A stretch of DNA of 54,251 bases from Actinomycetes bacterium (GTDB lineage: Bacteria; Actinomycetota; Acidimicrobiia; Acidimicrobiales; Ilumatobacteraceae), in assembly GCA_025358125.1 (NCBI GenBank), contig JANYKS010000027.1, positions 1 through 54,251 of the forward strand, written 5' to 3'. This document shows, piece after piece, positions 23,894-31,617 of this stretch; position 1 is the stretch's first letter; every line of letters begins with the position of its first letter. Below the pieces are notes generated by a model that saw only the letters and a program-made list of their open reading frames with translations, was not told where the DNA came from and did not search any database. The position numbers and the translations under genes are program-made.

Positions 23894-25243
23894 CTACGCT
23901 ACGAGAGCGGCGACCGCCTCACGAAACACCAAGGTGTGAAGATCGACGTCGGCCGGCGTGTGGTGCGGCGACAGCAACGCCATGTTGTGGAACGGTGTCA
24001 GCAGAATTCCGCGGTTGACGGCCCACAGATGCATGAACATGTCGAGTTCGTGGTCGGCCGCAGCCGCGGCCTGAGCCCCGTTCGACGGCGGCGGACAGAA
24101 CCAGTATTCGGCCCGGCAACCGAGCTGTTGCACATGCCACGCCAGACCCGCGTCGGCGATGACCTTGGCGACGCCGTCGGTCCATGCGGTCGCGAGCGGG
24201 ATGGCGTGGTCGAAATCCTCGTCTCGCAGACACGTCGACAGCGTCGCTCGAACTGCGGCGAGCGCAAGCGCATTGCCCGTGAGCGTCCCGCCGACACCCG
24301 ACGTGTCGATCGCCTCCGAGAACAGCGGCCGCTGAAGACGTTCGGCGATTGCGACGGTCATTCCGTAAGCAGCCGCCGGCATTCCCCCGCCGATCGTCTT
24401 GCCGACCACGACGAAGTCTGCATCGATACCCCATGCGCGTGCGGCGCCGCCCGGCCCGACGCAGATCGTGTGGGTCTCGTCGACGACGAGGAGCACCCCG
24501 TGTTCACGGGTCAGCTCCCTGACAGCTTGGAGGTACCCCGGCTCGGGAAGCACGATGCCGATGTTGGTCAGCGCCGGTTCCATCAACACGCAGGCGACGT
24601 CCCCGTGGCCGAGCGCGGCATCGAGTGCATCGATGTCGTTGAACTGCACGACCCGCGTCGTGAGCACAGGATCCACCTGCGGACCGAGCGAGCCGGGACG
24701 GGGGATCACCGTCGCGTCGTCGCCGAGGATCGCGAACGTCTCGTCGACCGTGCCGTGATAGCACCAGTCCATCACCGCTACTTTGGGGCGCCCGGTGAGA
24801 TGCCTGGCGAAGCGCAGCACGAACCGGTTGGCGTCGGTGGCGGTCATCGCCATCTGCCACACGGGTAGCCCGAACCGCCGTGACAGTTCGGCGCCGACCC
24901 ACGCCGCATCGTCATTTGGCAGCATCGTGGTGATGCCGCGCAGCGCCTGGGCGTGCAACGCTTCGGCAACCTGGGTCAGGCCGTGGCCCACCATCGCGCC
25001 CGTATCGCCGAGACACAGGTCGAGGTACTCGATCCCGTCGACGTCGGTGAAATGAGCGCCACGAGCCTCGCTGCAGAACAGCGGAAAGGCTCCCGGCCAC
25101 CTTGTCATCCAGGGCATCGGCACCCCGCCGAGAAGGTGCCGCTGCGCGTCTGTGGCCCTCCGCTCGGATTCGGGATGAGCCGAGATGAACAGCCGCTCCT
25201 CTGCCGCGAGGAGCCGTTGTAGCCGATGTCGATCGAGCCTCAT
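23894..25243 (-). CDS. Class III PLP-dependent aminotransferase (glutamate-1-semialdehyde mutase-like)
   Basis: The 449-residue product follows the class III fold: YLDLCLGDTGAMVGHG, then FVLRFARHLTGRPKVAVMDWCYHG, the PLP Asp in LLVVDETHTI, and the Schiff-base Lys in DADFVVVGKTIGGGMP. It resembles HemL-like transaminases but lacks hemL neighbours, and its operon with an Lrp regulator and an exporter points to amino-acid or beta-amino-acid catabolism. The first of two start codons is GTG 25246; ATG 25243 is chosen since a TATGAT box lies 6 nt upstream. Confidence 0.88.
   Translation of the reverse strand: MRLDRHRLQRLLAAEERLFISAHPESERRATDAQRHLLGGVPMPWMTRWPGAFPLFCSEARGAHFTDVDGIEYLDLCLGDTGAMVGHGLTQVAEALHAQALRGITTMLPNDDAAWVGAELSRRFGLPVWQMAMTATDANRFVLRFARHLTGRPKVAVMDWCYHGTVDETFAILGDDATVIPRPGSLGPQVDPVLTTRVVQFNDIDALDAALGHGDVACVLMEPALTNIGIVLPEPGYLQAVRELTREHGVLLVVDETHTICVGPGGAARAWGIDADFVVVGKTIGGGMPAAAYGMTVAIAERLQRPLFSEAIDTSGVGGTLTGNALALAAVRATLSTCLRDEDFDHAIPLATAWTDGVAKVIADAGLAWHVQQLGCRAEYWFCPPPSNGAQAAAAADHELDMFMHLWAVNRGILLTPFHNMALLSPHHTPADVDLHTLVFREAVAALVA
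23896..23901 (-). promoter_or_regulatory. -10 box TAGCGT overlapping the aminotransferase stop; lrp promoter
   Basis: TAGCGT on the minus strand covers the end of the aminotransferase gene and lies 8 nt before GTG 23887. Confidence 0.4.
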
Positions 25244-25249
25244 CACCGA

Positions 25250-25255
25250 ATCATA
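25250..25255 (-). promoter_or_regulatory. -10 box TATGAT, leaderless aminotransferase promoter
   Basis: TATGAT on the minus strand lies 6 nt before ATG 25243. Confidence 0.6.
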
Positions 25256-25260
25256 GATCG

Positions 25261-25322
25261 TTCAATTCGACACTTACAACTGTTTCACTCGATTTCAACG
25301 GCTTCAACAATTGATTCACTCG
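25261..25322. promoter_or_regulatory. AT-rich spacer with repeated TTCACTCG and TTCAAC elements
   Basis: TTCACTCG occurs at 25284-25291 and 25315-25322, 31 bp apart, with TTCAAC at 25294-25299 and 25303-25308 between them. The block lies upstream of the divergent aminotransferase gene and could hold Lrp binding sites. This is a composition-based suggestion only. Confidence 0.3.
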
Positions 25323-25380
25323 TTGCGAGAGGACGAGACGATGGCAGCCGGCGATGGCCCGGTGACCGTCGTTGGCGCGG

Positions 25381-25386
25381 TAACCT
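25381..25386 (+). promoter_or_regulatory. -10 box TAACCT, leaderless LigD-polymerase promoter
   Basis: TAACCT lies 7 nt before ATG 25394. Confidence 0.5.
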
Positions 25387-25393
25387 CGCGGCG

Positions 25394-26428
25394 ATGTCCG
25401 ATGACGAGGTGTTATTGCGGATCGGGAGTCGCGAGTTGACGATCACCCACCCGGATAAGGTCTTCTTCCCGGAGCGCAACGACACCAAGTTGGATCTCAT
25501 CCGTTTCTATGTCGGCATCGAGGAACCGCTGATGGCTGCGATGCGCGACCGGCCGGTGCTCCTGCAACGTTTCCCGAACGGAACGAGGGGCAGCTCGTTC
25601 TTCCAGAAGCGGATACCTGATTCGGCCCCGGAGTGGCTGACGACGACAACCGTCAGCACGCCGAATGGCACGGAGTCGCGTGCGCTCGTCATCGCCGATC
25701 TCGCCCACTTCATCTGGGCGGTCAATCTCGGCTGTCTCGGGTTTCATTCATGGCCGATCCGGGCCGGCAGGCCGGAGGTCACCGACGAGCTTCGGATCGA
25801 TCTCGATCCGCAGCCGGGCACGACGTTCGCGATGGTCCAAGAAACCGCGTCGGAGGTGCTCAGGTTGTTCTCCGAACTCGGTGTGACATGCTTCGTCAAG
25901 ACCACCGGCAATCGCGGGCTGCACGTGTACGTCCGCCTTCAGCCGCACTGGGACTCGTATGCGGTGCGTTCCGCTGCCGTCGTGGTCGCTCGTGAACTCG
26001 AGCGCCGCCGGCCCGATCTGATCACGGCCGCATGGTGGAAAGAGGAGCGCGGCGAGCGGATCTTCATCGACTTCAATCAGAACGCGCCTCACAAAACGGT
26101 ATTCGCGCCGTGGTCCGTGCGCTCACGCGACCACGCCCCTGTTTCGTGCCCGTTCGCCTGGGACGTACTGGAATCGATCGACCCGAACGCGCTCACCATC
26201 GCTACCGTGCCCGGTCGGATCGCCGAGCACGGCGACCCATGGGCGACGATGGACGAAGCACCGAACTCGCTCGATCCACTGCTCGAGATGGTGCGCGCCG
26301 ATCAGGCCGCGGGCCTGGTCGACGCGCCGTGGCCGCCGGTCTATCCGAAGATGGCCGGAGAGCCACCCCGCGTTGCACCGAGCCGCGCCAAGAAGACAGC
26401 CGGCAAAACGGCTCCACCCCCGGACTAA
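25394..26428 (+). CDS. Stand-alone LigD-type polymerase/primase (NHEJ polymerase domain)
   Basis: The product of 344 residues corresponds to the archaeo-eukaryotic primase-like polymerase of bacterial LigD. It has VLLQRFPNGTRGSSFFQKR, the metal-binding Asp pair D136-x-D138 in LRIDLDPQPG, VKTTGNRGLHVYV, and IFIDFNQNAPHKTVFAPWSVR with another metal Asp. It fills and extends ends during Ku-dependent double-strand break repair. Neither the ligase nor the phosphoesterase domain is attached, and ku is not in the window, as in separated Pol-type homologues. The chain ends with a Lys/Ala-rich tail. The start is ATG 25394 because the TAACCT box precedes it. Confidence 0.9.
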   Translation: MSDDEVLLRIGSRELTITHPDKVFFPERNDTKLDLIRFYVGIEEPLMAAMRDRPVLLQRFPNGTRGSSFFQKRIPDSAPEWLTTTTVSTPNGTESRALVIADLAHFIWAVNLGCLGFHSWPIRAGRPEVTDELRIDLDPQPGTTFAMVQETASEVLRLFSELGVTCFVKTTGNRGLHVYVRLQPHWDSYAVRSAAVVVARELERRRPDLITAAWWKEERGERIFIDFNQNAPHKTVFAPWSVRSRDHAPVSCPFAWDVLESIDPNALTIATVPGRIAEHGDPWATMDEAPNSLDPLLEMVRADQAAGLVDAPWPPVYPKMAGEPPRVAPSRAKKTAGKTAPPPD

Positions 26429-26435
26429 CGGGTAC
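26410..26435 (+). promoter_or_regulatory. Possible SigB-type promoter GGCT-N16-GGGTAC before the DMT gene
   Basis: GGGTAC (26430-26435) and GGCT (26410-26413) with a 16-bp spacer loosely match the streptomycete SigB pattern GNNT-N14-18-GGGTAC/T. The -35 match is weak. Confidence 0.25.
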
Positions 26436-26461
26436 CGTTACACAATGTTTCAGGGAGCCTT

Positions 26462-27364
26462 GTGAAGCTGGCGCTCGTGTTCTGCCTGATCGCCGCAGTC
26501 GGCTACGGCGTTGGAGCCGTGCTCCAGGCGCTCGGTGCGCGCCGAGCAGCAGCCAAAGGCGCCGTGGGACTGATTGCGATGGGCAAGCAGCCCGTGTTCC
26601 TTTTGGGTCTGCTGACCGACCTCGGCAGTTGGGTCATCTCACGGTTCGCGCTGCACACGCTCCCGCTGTTCGCGGTGCAGACGATTCTCGCCGGCAGCCT
26701 TGCCATCACGGTGTTGCTCGCCCGGGTCGTGCTGGGCGCCGAACTGCGCCGCCCGGACCGACTCGCGATCGTCGCCACGATGGCGGGCCTGGTGATCGTC
26801 GGCGTATCCGCCAGCGAGGACACGGCGAAGGGCGTCGGCCACGCACTGAAGGTCGGCATCGTGCTCGGCATCCCGACGGTGGCCCTGCTCGGGCTGTTCG
26901 CGATCAAGCTCAACAAGTCGGTGGTCCTCGCAGTGCTGTCCGGCGCGGCGTTCACAGGAAGCGCGCTCGCGGCACGAGCTGTTCACATCAGGGACGAGTC
27001 GCTCGTCGGCATCCTCGACGAGCCATTGCTGTGGGCTGTTCTCATCTACGCGGTGCTCGCGCTCGGGCTCCACGCGACGGCGCTGATGCAAGGCAGCATC
27101 GGGCCGGTGACCGCCGCGATGTGGGCGACGGAGGTATTGGTCGCAACGATCGTCGGCGCCATTGCCCTCGGCGACCACATGCGCCCCGGCTGGACGATCC
27201 CCGCGATCATCGGCATCGGCCTCACGCTCGTGGCAACCCTGGTGCTTGCCCGCTCCCCCGCCCAGGAACTCGAACACCGGGCCATACCGCCGGCGACGCA
27301 TCCATCCGTCGAACCCCTTGCCGATGCTGGGTCGGCCATGACCGGCGACGGTACGTCACAATGA
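26462..27364 (+). CDS. DMT/EamA-like membrane transporter
   Basis: The 300-residue protein has about nine to ten hydrophobic helices arranged as two similar halves, as in drug/metabolite transporters (N-half ...LQALGARRAAAKGAVG, second half ...GPVTAAMWATEVLVATIVGAIALGD). The last 30 residues are hydrophilic. The substrate is unknown. GTG 26462 is preceded by CAGGGAG, so the mRNA has a ribosome site, unlike many neighbours. A possible SigB-type promoter lies just upstream. Confidence 0.75.
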   Translation: MKLALVFCLIAAVGYGVGAVLQALGARRAAAKGAVGLIAMGKQPVFLLGLLTDLGSWVISRFALHTLPLFAVQTILAGSLAITVLLARVVLGAELRRPDRLAIVATMAGLVIVGVSASEDTAKGVGHALKVGIVLGIPTVALLGLFAIKLNKSVVLAVLSGAAFTGSALAARAVHIRDESLVGILDEPLLWAVLIYAVLALGLHATALMQGSIGPVTAAMWATEVLVATIVGAIALGDHMRPGWTIPAIIGIGLTLVATLVLARSPAQELEHRAIPPATHPSVEPLADAGSAMTGDGTSQ

Positions 27365-27401
27365 GCGGATGACCCGTGCGATGACCACTGGTTCGCGTCG
27401 A

Positions 27402-28316
27402 TCAATCGTTGCCAGGATGGCGAGCTGCGACGGTTCGGCGCAGCCCCTCGCGCCAATCCACGGTGCACGCACCGGTGAGCGAGGCGCGCTTGGTCGTATC
27501 GGCGATCGAGCCGCGCAGGGTGCCGTCGATCGGGTGAACGACGACCTCGGCCACCTTGTCGAGCAATTCGGACGCGTATGCGCTCCACTCCTGCACGCTG
27601 ACCGGCTCGTCGCCAGCCCAGTTGACAATCGTTGCCGGCACGCTCGCCGCATCGAGCAGTGCAGCGACCTGGGTGTTGATGTCATCTTCGTAGATCGGGC
27701 TGTACATGCACGGTTCCCAACGCGTGGTGACCGGGCGGCCGGCTGCGATCGCGTCGACGTGCAATGCCGGCAGGCCGCCGTTCGGCCCGAAGGACGCGTT
27801 CATCCTGGCCACCGTGACGGGCAGATCGAATGCTCTCGCGCAGAACCGGGCGACGGCCTCCTGGCCGATCTTGGACACCGAATACGTCGGCGAGTGCTGG
27901 GCGTTGGCGTCGCCGAGCGGATCGGTTTCGGCGTACACGTGCATCGGGTCCGGGTTCGGTTTGTAGATCGAGTGGGTCGACATCACGAGCGCCGCCCGCG
28001 CGCTGCGGCAGTGCTCGAGGATGAAGCCGGTTGCCTCAGCATTGTGACGAAGCGCGATGTCGTAGTCGTTCCCAGGTCGCTGATACGCGGCGAGGTGGAT
28101 CAGCTGACTGAAATCGTCCGGCACCCCTGACAGATCGCCGGAGGCAAGATCGCAGGCAACGGTGCGGACGCCGATCGCGTCGACCCGCTCGCGGCTGCCG
28201 GGCTCACTGAATCGGGCCAATCCCCACACCTCGTTCGTGCGCGCGAGGTGCTCCGCCATCGGGAACGCGATCTGACCGGAGACACCGGTGATCAAGATCT
28301 TGTGGTCGCTCACCAT
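27402..28316 (-). CDS. NAD-dependent epimerase/dehydratase (extended SDR)
   Basis: The product of 304 residues has the extended-SDR nucleotide motif ITGVSGQIAFPMAEHL at the N-terminus, HLAAYQRPG, MSTHSIY for the catalytic Ser region, and YSVSKIGQEAVAR with the catalytic Tyr-x3-Lys. It likely acts on a nucleotide sugar or similar hydroxyacid. Its ATG overlaps the stop of the preceding SDR gene by seven bases (ATGGTGA), so both are coupled. Confidence 0.85.
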   Translation of the reverse strand: MVSDHKILITGVSGQIAFPMAEHLARTNEVWGLARFSEPGSRERVDAIGVRTVACDLASGDLSGVPDDFSQLIHLAAYQRPGNDYDIALRHNAEATGFILEHCRSARAALVMSTHSIYKPNPDPMHVYAETDPLGDANAQHSPTYSVSKIGQEAVARFCARAFDLPVTVARMNASFGPNGGLPALHVDAIAAGRPVTTRWEPCMYSPIYEDDINTQVAALLDAASVPATIVNWAGDEPVSVQEWSAYASELLDKVAEVVVHPIDGTLRGSIADTTKRASLTGACTVDWREGLRRTVAARHPGND

Positions 28317-29125
28317 GGCATCGTCGCTCCGCCGTTGACTCGCAGCACCGAACCGGTGACGAACCGCGATGCGTCGGACGCGAGGTACAAGATTGCGTAC
28401 GCCTGATCGAGTGGATCGCCCGCCAATCCCATCGGCGCAGAGGCAGCACGCATCGCCACGTACTCCGCCTTTCGTTCCTCGTCGACCGAGCCGTCCTCTC
28501 TCAGCACGTGGCGCTCGTTCATCGGCGTGTCGGTCCAGCCCGGCGCGAGAGTGTTGACGCGTATCCCCCGCGACGCAACCTCCATTGCCAGGCCACGGCT
28601 GTACTGTGCAGCGGCTGCCTTCGAAGTCGAATAGCCGGTGACACCGGGCGTCGCGACATCGACAACGCCCGACGTCACGTTGATGATGCTGCCCGAGCCT
28701 GCTGCGATCATGACCCGTGCTGCCGCCTGCGACCCGAACACGACGCCCTTGAAGTTCACACCGTGGATTCGGTCGAGCACGTCCTCGGTGATCGTCAGCG
28801 GCGACGTGTCGTCGATGATCGCAGCATTGTTGACCATCACGTCGAGCCTGCCATGGCGACGTGCGATGTCTGCGACCAGCGCGTCCACGGCCTCGCGATT
28901 CGACACATCGACGCGGAGCGCTTCACAACCGAGACCCTCGGCGATCAGGCCGGCCGCAGCGTCGGCGACACGGCCCGATCGGATGTCGGCCAGCGCGACG
29001 TGAGCACCCGCTCTCGCGAGCACCGCCGCAGCAGCCAAACCGATGCCACCAGCCGCACCGGTGACGATGGCGACCCGCCCGTGCAGATCGAACGGATTGA
29101 TCGGTTCCACGGGGCGAGGGATCAT
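28310..29125 (-). CDS. Classical SDR family oxidoreductase
   Basis: A chain of 271 residues with NAD(P)-binding TGAAGGIGLAAA, acidic LADIRS suggesting NAD(H), NNAAI, catalytic INVTSG, and YSTSKAAAAQYSRGLAMEV. The C-terminal part ends in FVTGSVLRVNGGATMPW, the usual SDR tail. Substrate unknown. The start ATG 29125 leaves 45 nt after the methyltransferase gene; the frame extends upstream but without family sequence. It is the middle gene of a methyltransferase-SDR-epimerase operon. Confidence 0.88.
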   Translation of the reverse strand: MIPRPVEPINPFDLHGRVAIVTGAAGGIGLAAAAVLARAGAHVALADIRSGRVADAAAGLIAEGLGCEALRVDVSNREAVDALVADIARRHGRLDVMVNNAAIIDDTSPLTITEDVLDRIHGVNFKGVVFGSQAAARVMIAAGSGSIINVTSGVVDVATPGVTGYSTSKAAAAQYSRGLAMEVASRGIRVNTLAPGWTDTPMNERHVLREDGSVDEERKAEYVAMRAASAPMGLAGDPLDQAYAILYLASDASRFVTGSVLRVNGGATMPW

Positions 29126-29169
29126 GCGTGCGAGCTTCGCGCACGACGTCTCGCCGAGACGTGTTGCGG

Positions 29170-30180
29170 CTATTCGCTGCTGCTGCGCCGCGAGCGGGAG
29201 CGCTCGCGGCCGCCGCCCGTACTCGGCGCGGCATTGGTCAGCGGGCCGACGCCGGTGACGATGTCGTCGAGCGATGGGCGCTCGCCGACGGGGGTGGAGT
29301 CGAGGCTCTTGCGCATCGCCGCGAGGTGCGCGGGAGTGGTCCCACAGCAACCGCCGATGATCCGTGCTCCACTCGCCAGCGCGAGGGCGGCGTAGTTGGC
29401 CATCACCTCGGTGGTACCGCTGTACACGATCTCGGTGCCGTGGAAACGCGGCACACCGCAATTGCCCTTCGAGATGTACACGTGGTTCGGTACCGCCTCT
29501 GTCATCGCCAACAGCGAGACCAGGATGTCACTCGCGCCGACACCGCAGTTCGCACCCATCGCAACGGGTGCTACGGCGAGACCGTCGAAGATGCTCGAGA
29601 TGGTCTCGGGCAGAATGCCCATCATCGTTCGCCCGGCCGTATCGAACGACAACGTGGCCGTATACGGCATGCCGACGTCGATCGCAGCCTGGGCAGCGGC
29701 CCGAACCTCCTCCACAGACGACATCGTCTCGATCCAGGCGACATCTGCGCCACCAGCTTGCAGCCCCTCGATCTGCTCGCGGAACGCGGCGATCGCAGCC
29801 GCTTCCGTCAGCGCGCCGAGCGGCTCGAACAACTCACCGGTCGGCCCGACCGATCCGGCAACGACGACCGGACGATCGACGCTGTCGGCGACTTGACGGG
29901 CGAGTCCTGCTGCAGCCTTGGCCAGCTCGAACACACGCGACTCGGCCTTGTGCAACTTGAGCCGGAAGCTGGTACAGCCGAACGTGTTGGTCAAGATGAT
30001 GTCGGCTCCGGCGTCGACGAACTCGCGGTGGAGCCCGATGACCCGATCGGGGTGTTCGGTGTTCCAGAATTCGGGTGGGTCTCCCGGCCCGAGCGCGCGC
30101 TCCATGTAATTGGTTCCCGTCGCGCCGTCCGCGAGTAGCGCCGGCCGGGTTTCGAGAAGCTCGGAGAGTGATGTGCGCAT
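29170..30180 (-). CDS. Homocysteine S-methyltransferase family protein (betaine-homocysteine methyltransferase-like)
   Basis: The 336-residue product begins LLADGATGTNYMERALG and continues DPPEFWNTEHPDRVIGLHREFVDAGADIILTNTFG, close in style to the single-domain betaine-homocysteine methyltransferases of Rhizobiales. Zinc-binding Cys residues are seen in GANCGVG and in the GGCCGT pair. It should move a methyl group to homocysteine to make methionine; betaine as donor is inferred from the sequence style and from choline-related genes elsewhere in the window. The tail is rich in Arg/Ser. AAGGA lies 9 nt upstream, so a leader is likely. Confidence 0.82.
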   Translation of the reverse strand: MRTSLSELLETRPALLADGATGTNYMERALGPGDPPEFWNTEHPDRVIGLHREFVDAGADIILTNTFGCTSFRLKLHKAESRVFELAKAAAGLARQVADSVDRPVVVAGSVGPTGELFEPLGALTEAAAIAAFREQIEGLQAGGADVAWIETMSSVEEVRAAAQAAIDVGMPYTATLSFDTAGRTMMGILPETISSIFDGLAVAPVAMGANCGVGASDILVSLLAMTEAVPNHVYISKGNCGVPRFHGTEIVYSGTTEVMANYAALALASGARIIGGCCGTTPAHLAAMRKSLDSTPVGERPSLDDIVTGVGPLTNAAPSTGGGRERSRSRRSSSE

Positions 30181-30253
30181 CGAAAACGATCCTTGGAACG
30201 GCTGCGCGACCGTGGAAGATCCACCGTCGGATCATCCAGTATGCCAATCAAAC

Positions 30254-30280
30254 AGCACAGAGAGCTCGGCATTCTGTGCT
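30254..30280. repeat. Inverted repeat AGCACAGA-N11-TCTGTGCT
   Basis: Perfect 8-bp arms at 30254-30261 and 30273-30280, inside the 212-base gap between the divergent methyltransferase and LLM genes. It overlaps the tandem duplication at 30264-30291. Confidence 0.7.
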
Positions 30281-30291
30281 CGGCATTCTGT
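30264..30291. repeat. Perfect tandem duplication of a 14-bp unit
   Basis: GCTCGGCATTCTGT occurs twice back to back at 30264-30277 and 30278-30291. Confidence 0.85.
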
Positions 30292-30329
30292 GGGCCGGCC
30301 CAGGCAATCGGTCCGATGATTCGACAACT

Positions 30330-30348
30330 ATTAATGTGATGCGTTAAT
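30330..30348. promoter_or_regulatory. Candidate operator ATTAATG-N5-CGTTAAT
   Basis: An imperfect palindrome with 7-bp arms (one mismatch) in an AT-rich patch, 44 nt before the LLM gene start. Its size and form resemble sites of GntR, TetR or MarR regulators; the regulator is not known. Confidence 0.45.
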
Positions 30349-30392
30349 ATCTCCTGGTCGCCCGACCCGGGCCGACAGCGAAAGGGGTCGCC

Positions 30393-31613
30393 GTGGAGTT
30401 CGGCATTTTCTTGAATGGCTACATTCCGGGGCCGGCGGCCCACCACAGCCCATCCGAGCACACCGCGCTCATGCGCGAGGCGGAGTACACGATCCATGCC
30501 GACAAGCACAACTGGAAGTACGCCTGGTTCGGCGAGCATCACGGCCTGACGGAGTACAGCCACATGTCGGCGCCAGAAGTGATGATGAGCTACATCGCCG
30601 GGCGGACGAGTTACATCCACCTCTGCTCCGGCATCAACAACCTCTCCCCTCGCGTCAATCACCCCGTTCGCAACGCGGAGCGGGCGGCGATGCTCGACCA
30701 CGTCACCGGCAACCGCTACGAGTGGGGCACCGGCCGCGGCGCCGGCAGCCACGAACTGGCCACGTTCAACGTTCTCGACAAGAACTCGACCAAGAGCGAG
30801 TGGGAAGAGGCCGTCCACGAGATCCCCCGGATGTGGGAACAGATCGACTACTCGTTCGAGGGCAAGCACTTCACGGTGCCGACCCCGCACAACGTCTTGC
30901 CGAAGCCGAACGGACCCGGGCACCCGCCGATCTGGGTCGCGTGCGGCAATCCGCCGACGTTCGCCCGCGCCGGCGAACTCGGCATCGGCGCCATTGCGTT
31001 CAACTTCGAGCCGATCTTCAACCTCAGGGGGCGAATCGATTCGTACAAGCAAGCCGTTGCGGATTGCACCGAGCCACTCGGCCAGTTCCTCAACGACAAC
31101 GTGATGATGACGAATGCCGTGATCTGCCTCACCGATCGCAAGCGAGCCCGCGAACTCGCTCTTGACAGCCTCAACGGCTACCTCGTCACGATGGTCAACA
31201 TGTACCACGACACGATGCCGCAGTCGCTCGACGCCATCGTCTGGCCGAACCCCCCGTACGTCATCCGCGAAATCGCCGGCGACGATCCGGAGGGCTTCCT
31301 CGACGATCTGATCAGGGGCGGCTATCTGCTCTGCGGCACACCGGACGAAGTGATCTCGCAGGTCGAGAACTACCGGGCCGTCGGCTGCGATCAGCTCGTG
31401 TTCGGCGTGCCGAGCGCGATGTACCACGACGAAGTGCTGGAGATGCTCGAGATCTTCGGCCAGCACGTCATTCCCGAGTTCGACAAGGATCCGGTGCACT
31501 CGACGACGCGTGCCCGCGCGACTGCCAAGCCGAAATACCCGAGATTCAACGGCCCGGTACCCGACATCACAGTGCCTCGCATCCCCGCAAACGCGCTGCT
31601 TCCGCTCGGTTGA
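30393..31613 (+). CDS. LLM class flavin-dependent oxidoreductase (luciferase-like monooxygenase)
   Basis: The 406-residue product shows the bacterial luciferase-like TIM barrel: EFGIFLNGYIPGP at the start, KYAWFGEHHGLTEYSHMSAPEV, AERAAMLDHVTGNRYEWGTGRGAGS and GRIDSYKQAV. It uses reduced flavin supplied by another protein to oxidise an unknown organic substrate. GTG 30393 is preceded by AAAGGGG. The MFS exporter follows after 4 nt, so the pair may modify and expel or import one compound. Confidence 0.88.
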   Translation: MEFGIFLNGYIPGPAAHHSPSEHTALMREAEYTIHADKHNWKYAWFGEHHGLTEYSHMSAPEVMMSYIAGRTSYIHLCSGINNLSPRVNHPVRNAERAAMLDHVTGNRYEWGTGRGAGSHELATFNVLDKNSTKSEWEEAVHEIPRMWEQIDYSFEGKHFTVPTPHNVLPKPNGPGHPPIWVACGNPPTFARAGELGIGAIAFNFEPIFNLRGRIDSYKQAVADCTEPLGQFLNDNVMMTNAVICLTDRKRARELALDSLNGYLVTMVNMYHDTMPQSLDAIVWPNPPYVIREIAGDDPEGFLDDLIRGGYLLCGTPDEVISQVENYRAVGCDQLVFGVPSAMYHDEVLEMLEIFGQHVIPEFDKDPVHSTTRARATAKPKYPRFNGPVPDITVPRIPANALLPLG

Positions 31614-31617
31614 GGCG

